The notes: generated from the letters alone by a model not told the origin. 64,000 bases of DNA from Martelella lutilitoris (GCF_016598595.1 NZ_CP066786.1:2255501-2319500), one strand, 5' to 3'; positions 8,444 to 18,004 are shown, numbered from the stretch's first letter. Numbers and translations: made by a program.

Positions 8444-8725
8444 TCAGGCGTTCTTGGCCGCTCTCAGCTCGTCGATCTTGGCGCAGAGATTCTTCAGGAT
8501 GAAGTATTCATCTGCATCGACCTTGCCCTCATTGACTTCCTGAGTCCATTTTTCGAGCGGAATCTTGATACCGAATTCCTTGTCGATGGCAAAGACGATA
8601 TCGAGGAAATCAAGACTGTCGATGCCCAGATCGTCAATCGTGTTGCTTTCCGGCGTAATCTTGTCGCGGTCGATTTCGCTCGTTTCAGCGATGATATCGG
8701 CAACTTTATCGAATGTAGCGCTCAC
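8444..8725 (-). CDS. acpXL: specialised acyl carrier protein AcpXL
   Basis: A 93-residue acidic acyl carrier protein. Ser37 in GIDSLDFLD is the site for 4'-phosphopantetheine. It carries the growing very-long-chain fatty acid, which LpxXL then moves to lipid A. It is longer than AcpP (about 78 residues) and has the aromatic WTQEV and YFILKNLC segments of AcpXL. The start is GTG (8723-8725) after AAGAGG. It heads the cluster. hemN lies upstream on the same strand, with 102 bp that include a small hairpin (8773-8789), so acpXL probably has its own promoter there. Confidence 0.95.
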   Translation of the reverse strand: MSATFDKVADIIAETSEIDRDKITPESNTIDDLGIDSLDFLDIVFAIDKEFGIKIPLEKWTQEVNEGKVDADEYFILKNLCAKIDELRAAKNA

Positions 8726-8827
8726 GCCTGTACCTCTTCAAACTATCAATTCAGCCCTTCTCATAGGCAAAGATTGGCGAAAAGCCAATGGCCACGGGGC
8801 ATCGGATGCTCATTTTTCGACATTTGA

Positions 8828-10180
8828 TCAGACCGCCGAGGAATGTCGTCCCCGGCCGCCTTCCAGATAGGTATCAAAAGTCGCGGCAACAGAGCGGGCG
8901 AAGGGAAATGCCGCATTTTCCAGACGAAAACCGAAGGCGTCGAAGCGACAGATCTCGGGATTGTGACGCGCATAGGCCCTTGCCTCGGCCATCACGTGCT
9001 CGGCCGCCTCGCCGAAACGGGCACGCAGCTCGCAGGCGGAAAAGCCATAGGCGCACATGACCCTCTCGATGACGAAGCGGCGCAGCCGGTCCTCGTCATC
9101 AAGCGCAATGCCGCGCACGACCGGCAGTTCGCCGGCCTCCGCCAGACGGCGATATTCGCCGATCGCCGGAATATTCTGCCAGTAGCCCTCCTTCACCTCG
9201 CTGATCGAAGAGGCTCCGAGCCCGATCAATGCATCCGCGCCGTCATCTGTATAACCCTGGAAGTTGCGATGCAGCCTTCCTGTTCTCGCCGCAGCCGCCA
9301 GGCTGTCGCCGGGAAGCGCGAAATGGTCGATACCGATCGGCTGATAGCCGGCCGCCGCCAGCATATCGCCGGCAAGGGTCATCTGCTCGAACCGGGCCTC
9401 TGCATCCGGCAACGCGTCCTCGGGAATCAGCGTCTGGTGCTTCTTCATCCACGGAACATGCGCATAACCGAAAAGCGCGATCCGGTCCGGGCGAAGTGAA
9501 ATGATCTGCTTGACGGTGCGCGACAGCGTCTCAAGGTTCTGGTGCGGCAGGCCGTAGAGCAGGTCGCAATTGACCGAGCGCACGCCGCGCGCGCGCATGG
9601 CGGCAATCACGGCGGCCGTCTGCTCGAAGCTCTGCAGACGGTTTATGGTCTTTTGCACACGCTCGTCGAAATCCTGAACGCCGAGGCTTGCGCGGGTCAC
9701 GCCGATCCCGGCAAGCGCATCGTAGCGCGCCTCGTCGAGATCGTTCGGATCCATCTCGACGCTGATCTCCGCGTCATCGGCGAAGTCGAATGCGTTCCGC
9801 AACCACCCCATCAGCCGGCGCATGTCGTCCGGTGTCAGCATCGTTGGCGATCCGCCGCCCCAATGCAGGGCGGTAACCCTGACGCCGGACGGGACCATTG
9901 CGCCGACGCTCTTGATTTCGTCGCGGAGACTTTCCAGATAGGCAGTGATCGGCTCGTAGCGCAGCGTATGCTTCGTGTGACAGGCACAGAACCAACAGAG
10001 CCGGTCGCAATAGGGAATATGGACGTAGAGCGAAAGCTTGTCTTCCCGGGAAAGCGCCCTCACCCAGGAACTGACGTCCGCTCCCGAAATCCCGCCGTGA
10101 AAATGCGGCGCCGTCGGATAGCTCGTATAGCGCGGAACGGGGCGCGAAAACGTCTTCAGCAACTGCCGGCTGGATGTCAT
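8828..10180 (-). CDS. hemN: oxygen-independent coproporphyrinogen III oxidase HemN
   Basis: A 450-residue cytosolic radical-SAM enzyme that converts coproporphyrinogen III to protoporphyrinogen IX without oxygen, for haem synthesis. The [4Fe-4S]/SAM motif is Cys58-x3-Cys62-x2-Cys65-x-Cys67, with the YVHIPYC prefix and the extra cysteine typical of true HemN rather than HemW. The length matches the family. An FNR-type box is centred about 70 bp upstream of the ATG at 10180, and the divergent gene encodes FnrN, so induction at low oxygen is very likely. The ribosome site is weak. Confidence 0.95.
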   Translation of the reverse strand: MTSSRQLLKTFSRPVPRYTSYPTAPHFHGGISGADVSSWVRALSREDKLSLYVHIPYCDRLCWFCACHTKHTLRYEPITAYLESLRDEIKSVGAMVPSGVRVTALHWGGGSPTMLTPDDMRRLMGWLRNAFDFADDAEISVEMDPNDLDEARYDALAGIGVTRASLGVQDFDERVQKTINRLQSFEQTAAVIAAMRARGVRSVNCDLLYGLPHQNLETLSRTVKQIISLRPDRIALFGYAHVPWMKKHQTLIPEDALPDAEARFEQMTLAGDMLAAAGYQPIGIDHFALPGDSLAAAARTGRLHRNFQGYTDDGADALIGLGASSISEVKEGYWQNIPAIGEYRRLAEAGELPVVRGIALDDEDRLRRFVIERVMCAYGFSACELRARFGEAAEHVMAEARAYARHNPEICRFDAFGFRLENAAFPFARSVAATFDTYLEGGRGRHSSAV

Positions 10181-10242
10181 GGCGAAAAACCCTTGCTCAT
10201 GCGGAACCAGATTGTCGTTATCGCCTTGCGCTCACCCCGGCT

Positions 10243-10256
10243 TTGACTTTAATCAA
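10243..10256. promoter_or_regulatory. FNR/FixK-type box between hemN and fnrN
   Basis: TTGAC-TTTA-ATCAA differs from a perfect FNR/FixK dyad at one position. It is centred 69.5 bp before hemN and 127 bp before fnrN. In Rhizobium, FnrN controls hemN and its own gene, which fits a shared site here. No second box was seen near fnrN. Confidence 0.8.
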
Positions 10257-10376
10257 GGAATGAAGATGTCATCCGTCCGCGCCGGCCGCTAAACGGTTGC
10301 GCGCCGGGCAAAGGGCGTCTAGACGGGTCGAAAGATTGAAGGCAGCCTCGAAAACGGGCTGCGATTTGGTGAAACC

Positions 10377-11105
10377 ATGGATGAGAAGCCGCATTTCGCA
10401 ACCGATGATGACGTCATACCCCAGGTCTGCCGGGCCTGCGAGGCGCGCCATGGCGGCATTTGCTCGGTCCTCAACGGTTCACAGCTGGCTGCACTCAACA
10501 AGCAGTCCTCGAAGCGGACGATCGATCCCGGCACGGAGGTCGTCGGCCAGGGCGAGAACGTCAACAGCTACTCCAATATCCTGCGCGGGGTGGTCAAGCT
10601 CTCCAAGATGATGGCGGACGGCCGCCAGCAGATTGTCGGCCTGCAGTTCGCGCCCGATTTTCTCGGCCGGCCGTTCTCCCGCGAAAGCTCGCTTACGGCG
10701 GAAGCGGCGACGGCGACGGAAATCTGCGCCTTTCCCCGCGCCGCAATCGAGCGGATGATCGCCGACACGCCCGGCCTGGAACACAAGCTCTACGACCAGT
10801 CGCTGAAGGAGCTCGACGAGGCGCGCGACTGGATGCTGACGCTCGGCCGCAAGACCGCGCGCGAGAAGGTCGCCTCGTTCCTGCATCTGATCGCCACCCA
10901 TATCGACCCGGAGGCCGACGACGGCTGCACCTTCGACCTGCCGCTGTCGCGCGCCGACATCGCCGACTTTCTCGGCCTGACCATCGAGACGGTCAGCCGC
11001 CAGATGACAAAGCTGCGCAAGGAAAAGGTGATTCTCGTGGAAAACAACCGGCATGTCACCGTGCCGGATATCGACCGCCTGAACGCCGCCGCCGGCAACG
11101 ACTGA
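10377..11105 (+). CDS. fnrN: FNR-type oxygen-sensing transcriptional regulator FnrN
   Basis: A 242-residue regulator of the CRP/FNR family. N-terminal cysteines 18, 21 and 29 (CRACEARHGGIC) plus Cys117 (TEICAFP) form the [4Fe-4S] cluster site of FNR. This separates it from FixK, which lacks them. The C-terminal winged helix has the recognition element Glu204-Thr-Val-Ser207-Arg208, which reads TTGAT half-sites. In low oxygen it should bind the two boxes seen at 2596-2609 and 10243-10256, activating the hemerythrin-like gene, hemN and perhaps itself. It is divergent from hemN and convergent with the LOG-family gene. Confidence 0.94.
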   Translation: MDEKPHFATDDDVIPQVCRACEARHGGICSVLNGSQLAALNKQSSKRTIDPGTEVVGQGENVNSYSNILRGVVKLSKMMADGRQQIVGLQFAPDFLGRPFSRESSLTAEAATATEICAFPRAAIERMIADTPGLEHKLYDQSLKELDEARDWMLTLGRKTAREKVASFLHLIATHIDPEADDGCTFDLPLSRADIADFLGLTIETVSRQMTKLRKEKVILVENNRHVTVPDIDRLNAAAGND

Positions 11106-11142
11106 GCGTCAAGCCGCGCGCACGACGCGACGGCTGACCGAA

Positions 11143-11784
11143 TCAGAGACGGCTGATGATATGGCTCTCGCCCTCGTCATCGGCATCCTGTTCGGCCCAC
11201 AGCGCCTCGATCGTCGGCAGGATGTCGCCAACGTCATCGATCATGCGCGGCCGAACCTGATGACTGGTATGAAGGAATCCCTCGCCGCTCATATGTTCGA
11301 GCAGCTGGATCATCGGGTTCCAGAAACCGTCGACATTGCCGAAGATCATAGGCTTCGAATGCCGACCGAGCTGCGCCCAGGTCATGATCTCGACAATTTC
11401 CTCCAGCGTGCCTATACCGCCCGGCAGCGCGACGAAGGCATCGGCGCGTTCGAACATGGTGTGCTTGCGAACGTGCATGTCCGGCGTGATCAGCAATTCG
11501 TCAAGCGCCTCGAGCTGATGGCGGGTCGCCTCCATGTCCACCAGAAACTCCGGGATAATGCCGACCACATGGCCGTCATTTTCCAGCACGCCCTCGGCGA
11601 CGGCGCCCATGATACCCTTCGTGCCGCCGCCATAGACGAGGCGGTAGCCGGCCTTGGCGATGGCCGTTCCGAGCGCCTTGCCGGCGGCCATATAGGTCGC
11701 GGATGTTCCGGGTCTCGAGCCGCAATATACGCATACGGATCGAATCGTGTCGTGTTCGCTTGTCATGGTTTTAATGAACCCCAT
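11143..11784 (-). CDS. LOG-family protein (TIGR00730), cytokinin-type nucleoside 5'-monophosphate phosphoribohydrolase fold
   Basis: About 213 residues with a Rossmann-like fold. Visible signatures are CVYCGSRPG, the GGGTKGIMG phosphate-binding loop and PGGIGTLEE, which defines the LOG family. Members release the base from nucleoside 5'-monophosphates, including cytokinin precursors; bacterial ones may simply recycle AMP. The start is uncertain: 11784 follows a GGGAA, but Met codons at 11766 and 11808 are also possible. It converges on fnrN with a 37-bp gap. Confidence 0.85.
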   Translation of the reverse strand: MGFIKTMTSEHDTIRSVCVYCGSRPGTSATYMAAGKALGTAIAKAGYRLVYGGGTKGIMGAVAEGVLENDGHVVGIIPEFLVDMEATRHQLEALDELLITPDMHVRKHTMFERADAFVALPGGIGTLEEIVEIMTWAQLGRHSKPMIFGNVDGFWNPMIQLLEHMSGEGFLHTSHQVRPRMIDDVGDILPTIEALWAEQDADDEGESHIISRL

Positions 11785-11948
11785 TTGGCTGTTCCCGGTC
11801 AAGCGCATTGCAAATCGACCACAATCAGGCGTTTACCTTGTTCACGCTTTCCCGCAGGCGCGAATGAACACTTGTGTATAAACCGCACTATCGCTAGCGT
11901 TTTCAGCGAATTGACGTCGTCTGCGTGACGCCGTGTCTGGAGTGACGA

Positions 11949-13424
11949 ATGAAGAACAACAACACACGTGTCATCATTGCCGTGCTTGTCCTGCTGCTGG
12001 TTGCGGCGGGCGCCTATTTTGCGCTGCGCGACCGGGGCGAGGATGTTTCCGCCGACCGGCAACCTGCTCCGAGCACGCAGACTGCTGCACCGCAAACGGA
12101 GCCCCCCAGTCCCGACATGCAGGAAGAGGTCTCGCGCAAGGAACCGAAGGACGAGGCCGCAACCGCCGAACCGGATGCCGGAGTGACCGAGGATACGGAA
12201 GAGCAAACGGTTGAGCAGCAGCAGGCGACGCTACGGATTCCCACATTCGACCTCCTGCGCGTCGAACCTGATGGCACCGCCGTGATCGCCGGCGGCGCCG
12301 AGCCGCTCGGTGTTCTGGACGTAAAGGAGGAGGAAAACGTCCTCGCCTCCTCCGATGTCACCGAATCCGGCGATTTCGTCGCCATCGTCGAGACCCCGCT
12401 TTCACCCGGCGATCATCTGCTCTATCTGAGCGTCACCATGCCGGACGGACGGACGGTGCGCTCCGAGCAAACGGCTACGGTTTCCATACCCGACGGCAAT
12501 AATGGCGAGCTTCTTGCGTTGATCACCGAGCCCGGCAAGGCCTCGGAAATCATTTCCGCGCCGGAACTGCAGACGACAACAACGCCCGAGAATACTGTCG
12601 TAGCGACCCGCGAGACCGACGGAAACGATCAAAAGGCCGGCGCGCCGGACAATGGTCAGGATCGCGACATGCTCACCGGCGAGACGTCCGGCGACCGCGA
12701 CACGGAAACCAACCTTCCCGCCGTCAACGTCGAGACGCGCGGCGGCGACCGCGACACGGCCGAGGCGGTCACGGCGGCGCAGGAACCCCTATCCGACCAG
12801 AAGCCCGTCGCCGTCACCGTCAGCATCAAGGCGGTGGAGATCGAGGACGACACGCTGTTCGTCGCCGGCGAAGGCGAGATCGGCGCGACCATTCGCGGCT
12901 ATGTCGACGATGCGCTCGTGGCCGAGGGCTCGGTCAATGTCGAGGGCAATTACGTGCTCGAGGCGAAGACCGATGTTTCCGTCGGGCTCCACACCATCCG
13001 CGTCGACATGCTCGATGCCGACAACCGGGTGGTCGCCCGCGCCGTGGTGCCCTTCGACCGGCCGCCCGGCAACCAGATTGCCGCGATCTCGACCAATGCC
13101 GACGGCACCAGCGCCGAGCAGACCGACGGCACCCGGACCTTCGTCCAGCCGCAGCTTCAGGGCAGCGACAATGCCGTCATCATTCGCCGCGGCGACAATC
13201 TGTGGCGGATCTCGCGCCGGGTCTACGGTCGCGGCGTCCGCTACACCACGATTTACCTCGCCAACGAAACCCAGATCGTCAATCCGGACCTCATTCTTCC
13301 CGGACAGGTGTTCTCCGTGCCCGTCGAGCCACTGCCGGACAGCGAGGCGGAAACCATCCACCGCCGCCTGCTGGAAGGCATGCCGGTGGGCCCGGAATAC
13401 CAGCTTCCGCCGGCCGATCAATAA
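11949..13424 (+). CDS. membrane-anchored LysM-domain protein
   Basis: A 491-residue envelope protein. Residues 8-25 form one membrane helix after a short basic N-terminus, so most of the chain is periplasmic. A long acidic Pro/Thr/Glu-rich linker follows (about 30-95). Next come two Ig-like stretches (about 95-175 and 280-355), each with PDGxxVxSE or DxxLFVxGEG features. A C-terminal LysM domain (about 405-455: RRGDNLWRISRRVYGRGVRYTTIYLAN) should bind peptidoglycan. The duplicated phrase GDRDTxT occurs twice in the linker. The ATG is preceded by CTGGAG. It stands alone between the divergent LOG gene and a terminator. This architecture is common in rhizobia but has no assigned function; a scaffold or cell-wall tether is likely. 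Confidence 0.8.
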   Translation: MKNNNTRVIIAVLVLLLVAAGAYFALRDRGEDVSADRQPAPSTQTAAPQTEPPSPDMQEEVSRKEPKDEAATAEPDAGVTEDTEEQTVEQQQATLRIPTFDLLRVEPDGTAVIAGGAEPLGVLDVKEEENVLASSDVTESGDFVAIVETPLSPGDHLLYLSVTMPDGRTVRSEQTATVSIPDGNNGELLALITEPGKASEIISAPELQTTTTPENTVVATRETDGNDQKAGAPDNGQDRDMLTGETSGDRDTETNLPAVNVETRGGDRDTAEAVTAAQEPLSDQKPVAVTVSIKAVEIEDDTLFVAGEGEIGATIRGYVDDALVAEGSVNVEGNYVLEAKTDVSVGLHTIRVDMLDADNRVVARAVVPFDRPPGNQIAAISTNADGTSAEQTDGTRTFVQPQLQGSDNAVIIRRGDNLWRISRRVYGRGVRYTTIYLANETQIVNPDLILPGQVFSVPVEPLPDSEAETIHRRLLEGMPVGPEYQLPPADQ

Positions 13425-13492
13425 GGCGCAATTGCGGCAAACACGCCGTGCCGGCATTGCAATCGGTCGCAGACGACCCTATCTCGCATGAC

Positions 13493-13517
13493 AAAACGAC
13501 GCCCTGTGCGTCGTTTT
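13493..13517 (+). terminator. intrinsic terminator after the LysM gene
   Basis: A 10-bp perfect hairpin (13493-13502 with 13508-13517) with a 5-nt loop ends in TTTT and starts with AAAA, so it can work in both directions. Confidence 0.85.
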
Positions 13518-13577
13518 CCCGTCTTTGAACCTTATTTGTTTTGGCTCGGCAAACCCGCCTTGAGCCGGGGGATTAAC

Positions 13578-15464
13578 ATGGCAGACCGCCAGAAAACCGT
13601 TTCAGCGGATTCAGCCAATCCGCTTCAGACCATCATCAATCTCTGGCCCTATATCTGGCCGTCCACCCGCCCGGACCTGAAACGCCGCGTCGTCTATGCG
13701 ACGATCGCCCTGGTGATCGCCAAGCTGATCCTGCTCATGGTCCCCTACTCCTTCAAATGGGCGACCAATGCGCTGACCGGCGAACTGGAGATCAACACCA
13801 TCCTGCCGGCCTTCCTGTTCGGCGCGATCACGCTGGTGCTGTTCTACAACCTCGCCCGCATCGGCCAGCTCGGCTTCAACCAGCTGCGCGACGCGCTCTT
13901 TGCCAGCGTCGGCCAATATGCCGTGCGCCAGCTCGCCCACCGCGTCTTCGTGCACATGCACAGGCTGGCGCTGCGCTTCCACCTGTCGCGCAAGACCGGT
14001 GGACTTTCGCGTATCATCGAGCGCGGCACCAAGGGCATCGAAACCATCGTCCGGTTCACCATCCTTGCCACGCTGCCGACCGTGCTGGAATTCGTCCTGG
14101 TCGCGATCATCTTCTGGTGGGGCTACGGCTTCGACTATCTGGCGATCACCGCCGTTACCGTCGTGCTCTATGTCTGGTTCACCATCAAGGCCAGCGACTG
14201 GCGCATCGCCATCCGCCGGCAGATGAACGACAGCGACACCGACGCCAACACCAAGGCAATCGACTCGCTCCTGAATTATGAAACCGTCAAATATTTCGGC
14301 AATGAGGACATGGAAGCCAGCCGCTATGACGCCTCCATGGCCCGTTACGAAACGGCGGCGACCCGCATCTGGACCTCGCTCGGCTGGCTGAACTTCGGCC
14401 AGGGCGTCATCTTCGGCGCCGGCATGACGGTGATGATGGTTCTTTCGGCAATCGCGGTGAAGAACGGCACGCAGACGATCGGCGACTTTGTCTTCGTCAA
14501 TGCGATGCTGATCCAGCTGGCCATACCGCTCAACTTCATCGGCTCGGTCTACCGCGAAATCCGCCAGGGACTGACCGATATCGAGGAGATGTTCCATATC
14601 CTCGAGGTCGACCCGGAAATCACCGACAAGCCCGATGCCGAGGACTTGCAGATCCGCCAGGGCGCGATCGCCTTCAAGGATGTGCACTTCGCCTATGATC
14701 CTGCGCGACCGATCCTCAAGGGCGTCTCCTTCGAGGTGCCGGCCGGCAAGACGGTGGCGATCGTCGGGCCGACAGGCGCGGGCAAATCAACGATTTCCCG
14801 GCTTCTGTTCCGCTTCTACGACGTCAACGAGGGCGCGATCACGATCGACGGGCAGGACCTGCGCGAGGTGCGCCAGCATTCGCTCAGGGAAGCGATAGGC
14901 ATGGTGCCCCAGGACACCGTGCTGTTCAACGACACGATCGCCTACAATATCCGCTACGGCCGGACGTCGGCGACCGACGAGGAAGTGAATGCGGCGGCCG
15001 AACTTGCCCAGGTGGGCGATTTCATCCGGCAACTGCCGGAAGGTTTCGACACCCAGGTCGGCGAGCGGGGGCTGAAGCTTTCGGGCGGCGAGAAGCAGCG
15101 CGTCGCCATCGCCCGCACGATCCTCAAGGCCCCGCCGATCCTCGTGCTCGACGAGGCGACCTCGGCGCTCGATACCCATACGGAGCGCGAAATCCAGGCC
15201 GCTCTCGATGTCGTCTCGAAGAACCGCACGACGCTCGTCATCGCCCACCGGCTTTCCACCGTCATCGGCGCCGACGAGATCATCGTTCTGAAGCGCGGCG
15301 AGATCGCCGAGCGCGGCACCCATGACGACCTGATCGCCATGAACGGCCTTTATGCGCAGATGTGGGAACGCCAGCGGGAAGCGACGCTTGCCGAGGAACA
15401 CCTGCGCGAAGTGCGGGAAAGCGACGATATGGGCGTGATCATGCGGCTCGATCCGGCCAATTGA
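13578..15464 (+). CDS. Atm1/HMT1-type ABC exporter (permease-ATPase fusion)
   Basis: A 628-residue half-transporter that works as a homodimer in the inner membrane. The N-terminal membrane domain (about 40-340) has six helices and carries NYETVKYFGNE, a hallmark of the Atm1/ABCB7 group. The nucleotide-binding domain has Walker A GPTGAGKST (397-405), signature LSGGEKQR, Walker B ILVLDEAT and switch AHRLST. Relatives export glutathione-bound sulfur species or metal-thiol conjugates. The ATG at 13578 has GGGGGA upstream; an in-frame Met at 13488 overlaps the terminator of the preceding gene. It is followed 115 bp later by psd. Confidence 0.9.
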   Translation: MADRQKTVSADSANPLQTIINLWPYIWPSTRPDLKRRVVYATIALVIAKLILLMVPYSFKWATNALTGELEINTILPAFLFGAITLVLFYNLARIGQLGFNQLRDALFASVGQYAVRQLAHRVFVHMHRLALRFHLSRKTGGLSRIIERGTKGIETIVRFTILATLPTVLEFVLVAIIFWWGYGFDYLAITAVTVVLYVWFTIKASDWRIAIRRQMNDSDTDANTKAIDSLLNYETVKYFGNEDMEASRYDASMARYETAATRIWTSLGWLNFGQGVIFGAGMTVMMVLSAIAVKNGTQTIGDFVFVNAMLIQLAIPLNFIGSVYREIRQGLTDIEEMFHILEVDPEITDKPDAEDLQIRQGAIAFKDVHFAYDPARPILKGVSFEVPAGKTVAIVGPTGAGKSTISRLLFRFYDVNEGAITIDGQDLREVRQHSLREAIGMVPQDTVLFNDTIAYNIRYGRTSATDEEVNAAAELAQVGDFIRQLPEGFDTQVGERGLKLSGGEKQRVAIARTILKAPPILVLDEATSALDTHTEREIQAALDVVSKNRTTLVIAHRLSTVIGADEIIVLKRGEIAERGTHDDLIAMNGLYAQMWERQREATLAEEHLREVRESDDMGVIMRLDPAN

Positions 15465-15579
15465 CCGCCCGCGCCCGCCGTCGCGGAGAACCATTTTCAA
15501 GACACGGGGGAACCTGTAAGCTTCCCGCGCGTCAACCACAGGAACGGCGCAAAACAGCGCCCCGGAGCCAAGGATTAAG

Positions 15580-16278
15580 ATGACCGTTTTCGATTCGATC
15601 AGGAAGGCGATCGTACCCATCCACAAGGAGGGTTACCCCTTCATCGCGATCTTTCTCGTCGCGACGCTCATTCTCGGCTGGATCGCCGATCCGCTGTTCT
15701 GGATCGGTCTGTTCGCCACGCTCTGGTGCGCCTATTTCTTCCGCGATCCCGAGCGCGTCGTGCCGCAGGATGACGACATCGTGATCAGCCCTGCCGACGG
15801 TCTCGTCTCCTCCGTCAGCGAGGAGATCCCGCCGCAGGAAATGGGTCTCGGAAGCGAGCCGATGCTCAGGATCTGCGTGTTCATGAACGTGTTCAACTGC
15901 CATGTGAACCGCGCCCCCATGGCCGGCACGGTGCGCGGCATTCACTATCGCCCGGGCAAGTTCCTCAATGCCGAACTCGACAAGGCGAGCGAGGACAATG
16001 AGCGCAACGGCGTGGTGCTGGAAACGGCCCATGGGTCCATCGGCGTCGTCCAGATCGCCGGTCTCGTCGCCCGCCGCATCGTCTGCTTCGTCGAAAACGG
16101 CGATGTGGTCGACGCCGGCGAGCGTTTCGGCCTCATCCGTTTCGGCTCCAGGCTTGACGTTTACCTTCCCGCCGGCGCCACGCCGCGCGTCGCGGTCGGT
16201 CAGACGGCGACCGCGGGCGAAACGGTTCTCGCCGTTTTCGGTGACTTTGAACTGCCTGTGGCCGGACGGCGGATCTGA
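15580..16278 (+). CDS. psd: phosphatidylserine decarboxylase proenzyme
   Basis: A 232-residue short-type Psd that makes phosphatidylethanolamine from phosphatidylserine at the inner membrane. Self-cleavage is expected between Gly189 and Ser190 (RFGSRLD), giving the pyruvoyl group; this GS form replaces LGST of the long enzymes. Residues 20-52 include two hydrophobic segments. Its stop codon overlaps the start of pssA (TGATG), so the two enzymes of the pathway are translationally coupled. Confidence 0.95.
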   Translation: MTVFDSIRKAIVPIHKEGYPFIAIFLVATLILGWIADPLFWIGLFATLWCAYFFRDPERVVPQDDDIVISPADGLVSSVSEEIPPQEMGLGSEPMLRICVFMNVFNCHVNRAPMAGTVRGIHYRPGKFLNAELDKASEDNERNGVVLETAHGSIGVVQIAGLVARRIVCFVENGDVVDAGERFGLIRFGSRLDVYLPAGATPRVAVGQTATAGETVLAVFGDFELPVAGRRI

Positions 16279-17168
16279 TGAGTCGGAATGAGACCGACGG
16301 CCCCCTCGCGACGCGGAAGACATCCGGCTCGGACCTGTCCGGCCGGGGTCCGCGTCTGCGCGAAATTCCGCTGCGCCTGATCCTCCCCAATCTCGTCACC
16401 GTCCTTGCCATCTGTGCCGGACTTTCCGGCATCAGGCAGGCGATCGAGGGGAAGTTCCCCGAAGCCGTGATGATGCTGCTGATCGCAGCCTTTCTCGACG
16501 GCATCGACGGCCGGCTGGCGCGGCTTCTGAAAGCATCTTCGAAATTCGGCGAGCAGATGGATTCGCTTGCCGACATCGTCAATTTCGGCATCGCTCCGGC
16601 GCTGGTCTCCTATATCTATCTGCTTGACAATGCCGGAACGCCGGGCTGGATCGCCGCGCTGCTCTATGCGATTGCCGCCGCGCTGCGCCTTGCGCGCTTC
16701 AACGTGATGGCCGACCGCAAGCGCAAGGCCAGCTGGCAGGGCGAGTATTTCGTCGGCGTGCCTGCGCCTGCGGGCGCGATCATCGTGCTTCTGCCGGTCT
16801 ATCTCGGCTTTCTCGGCATGGAGCCGAGCCGCGGCATCGCGCTTGCCGCGTCGCTCTATACGGTGCTCATCGGCTTCCTCCTGATCAGCCGCCTGCCTGT
16901 CTGGTCGGGCAAGAGCCTCGGCCTCAATGTCCGTCGCGAATTCGCGCTGCCGATGATGCTGCTGGCCGTTCTCTCGGTCGCGCTTCTCGTGGCCTATACC
17001 TGGCATATGATGATTGCCGGCTCCGCGCTCTACCTTGCGGCCCTGCCGCTCGGCGCCCGCGCCTGGCACTCGAAATACGGCACGCTGGTGATGGAGGAGG
17101 ACGGCGATGACGATGACGAGGACGATCCGGACCACCCGCGCAAGAACCGGCTCGATCTCGATATCTGA
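16278..17168 (+). CDS. pssA: CDP-diacylglycerol-serine O-phosphatidyltransferase
   Basis: A 296-residue polytopic membrane enzyme that makes phosphatidylserine from CDP-diacylglycerol and serine, feeding Psd. The CDP-alcohol phosphotransferase motif D-G-x2-A-R-x8-G-x3-D-x3-D is complete from Asp77 to Asp99. Several hydrophobic helices follow, then a very acidic C-terminal tail (DDDDEDDPDHPRK). The start overlaps the psd stop codon. The product converges on the SRAP gene with a 24-bp gap. Confidence 0.95.
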   Translation: MSRNETDGPLATRKTSGSDLSGRGPRLREIPLRLILPNLVTVLAICAGLSGIRQAIEGKFPEAVMMLLIAAFLDGIDGRLARLLKASSKFGEQMDSLADIVNFGIAPALVSYIYLLDNAGTPGWIAALLYAIAAALRLARFNVMADRKRKASWQGEYFVGVPAPAGAIIVLLPVYLGFLGMEPSRGIALAASLYTVLIGFLLISRLPVWSGKSLGLNVRREFALPMMLLAVLSVALLVAYTWHMMIAGSALYLAALPLGARAWHSKYGTLVMEEDGDDDDEDDPDHPRKNRLDLDI

Positions 17169-17192
17169 CCCGACCTTCCGGATGCGGGCGCC

Positions 17193-17939
17193 TCAGAAGA
17201 GGTCCATCTGTTCGCCGGACCGCGGCTCCGGCGCGTCCGGCAGAAGCGCGGGTCCGATGGGCTCGATCAGATCCGCGCCCAGATTGCGGGCATTGCTGAC
17301 AGCCTTTGAAACTGGAAAGGCCTCGAAGAAGTCATCCGGCGCCGGCTTCATCAGGTCGGCCACATGGCGCGGCTCGAGATCGCGGCAATCAAGCCAGCGT
17401 TCGAAATCCTCCGGCATGATGATCACCGGCGAGCGGTCGTGCAGTTTCGCCACCACGCCGCTTGCCTGCGTGGTCAGGATCGTGCCGGTATCAAGCTCCG
17501 TGCCGTCCGCGCCCTGCCAGGGCGACATCAGGCCGGCGAAGGCGATGAGTCCGCCATGGCGCGGGCGGATCCAGTAGGGCTGGGCCGTGCCCTTGCCGCC
17601 CGCCTTGCGCCACTCGAAGAAGCCGCTTGCCGGCACCAGCGTGCGGAAATGGCGCAGGGCGCCGCGAAAGGCCGGCTTTTCCGCAGCGCTTTCCGCGCGC
17701 GCATTGAAAAGAAGCGGGAAGTCCCGGCCATCCTTCACCCAGGCCGGAATAAGCCCCCAGCGCACCAGAAGCGCCGTCCGTCCTTGACCGCCGCCGGTCA
17801 GTTCCGAGGCGTTGACAACCATCAGGATCGGTTGCGAGGGGGCGATATTGTAGCGTGGCGGAAACGGGTCGATCCCGGTCAGATCGAAGGCTTCCGCTGT
17901 CGCCTCTGGGCTTGTTATCAATCCGAAACGTCCGCACAT
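17193..17939 (-). CDS. SOS response-associated peptidase (SRAP, YedK/HMCES family)
   Basis: A 248-residue protein that caps abasic sites in single-stranded DNA by a thiazolidine link through its N-terminal cysteine. Key residues are present: Cys2 (after Met removal), Asn in RYNIAP, Glu in GFFEW and His in KLHDRSP. Its C-terminus, EQMDLF, resembles a clamp-binding peptide (QMDLF), which would tie it to the replication clamp; that last point is inference. It is monocistronic, divergent from the Nudix gene. Confidence 0.93.
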   Translation of the reverse strand: MCGRFGLITSPEATAEAFDLTGIDPFPPRYNIAPSQPILMVVNASELTGGGQGRTALLVRWGLIPAWVKDGRDFPLLFNARAESAAEKPAFRGALRHFRTLVPASGFFEWRKAGGKGTAQPYWIRPRHGGLIAFAGLMSPWQGADGTELDTGTILTTQASGVVAKLHDRSPVIIMPEDFERWLDCRDLEPRHVADLMKPAPDDFFEAFPVSKAVSNARNLGADLIEPIGPALLPDAPEPRSGEQMDLF

Positions 17940-18004
17940 TCTGAATAGATTTCATCTTGCGCGGCGGAAGACAAGGTCCGTCAACGCATGCCGGAAGGAC
18001 TATC

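Noticed and set aside
8773..8789. Terminator between hemN and acpXL
   Set aside because: ATTGGC and GCCAAT form a 6-bp hairpin, but only TTT follows on the minus strand, so termination would be weak; recorded only as a possible element.
10257..10376. A second FNR box in front of fnrN
   Set aside because: Rhizobial fnrN promoters can have two, but no second TTGAT-like dyad could be found in this gap.
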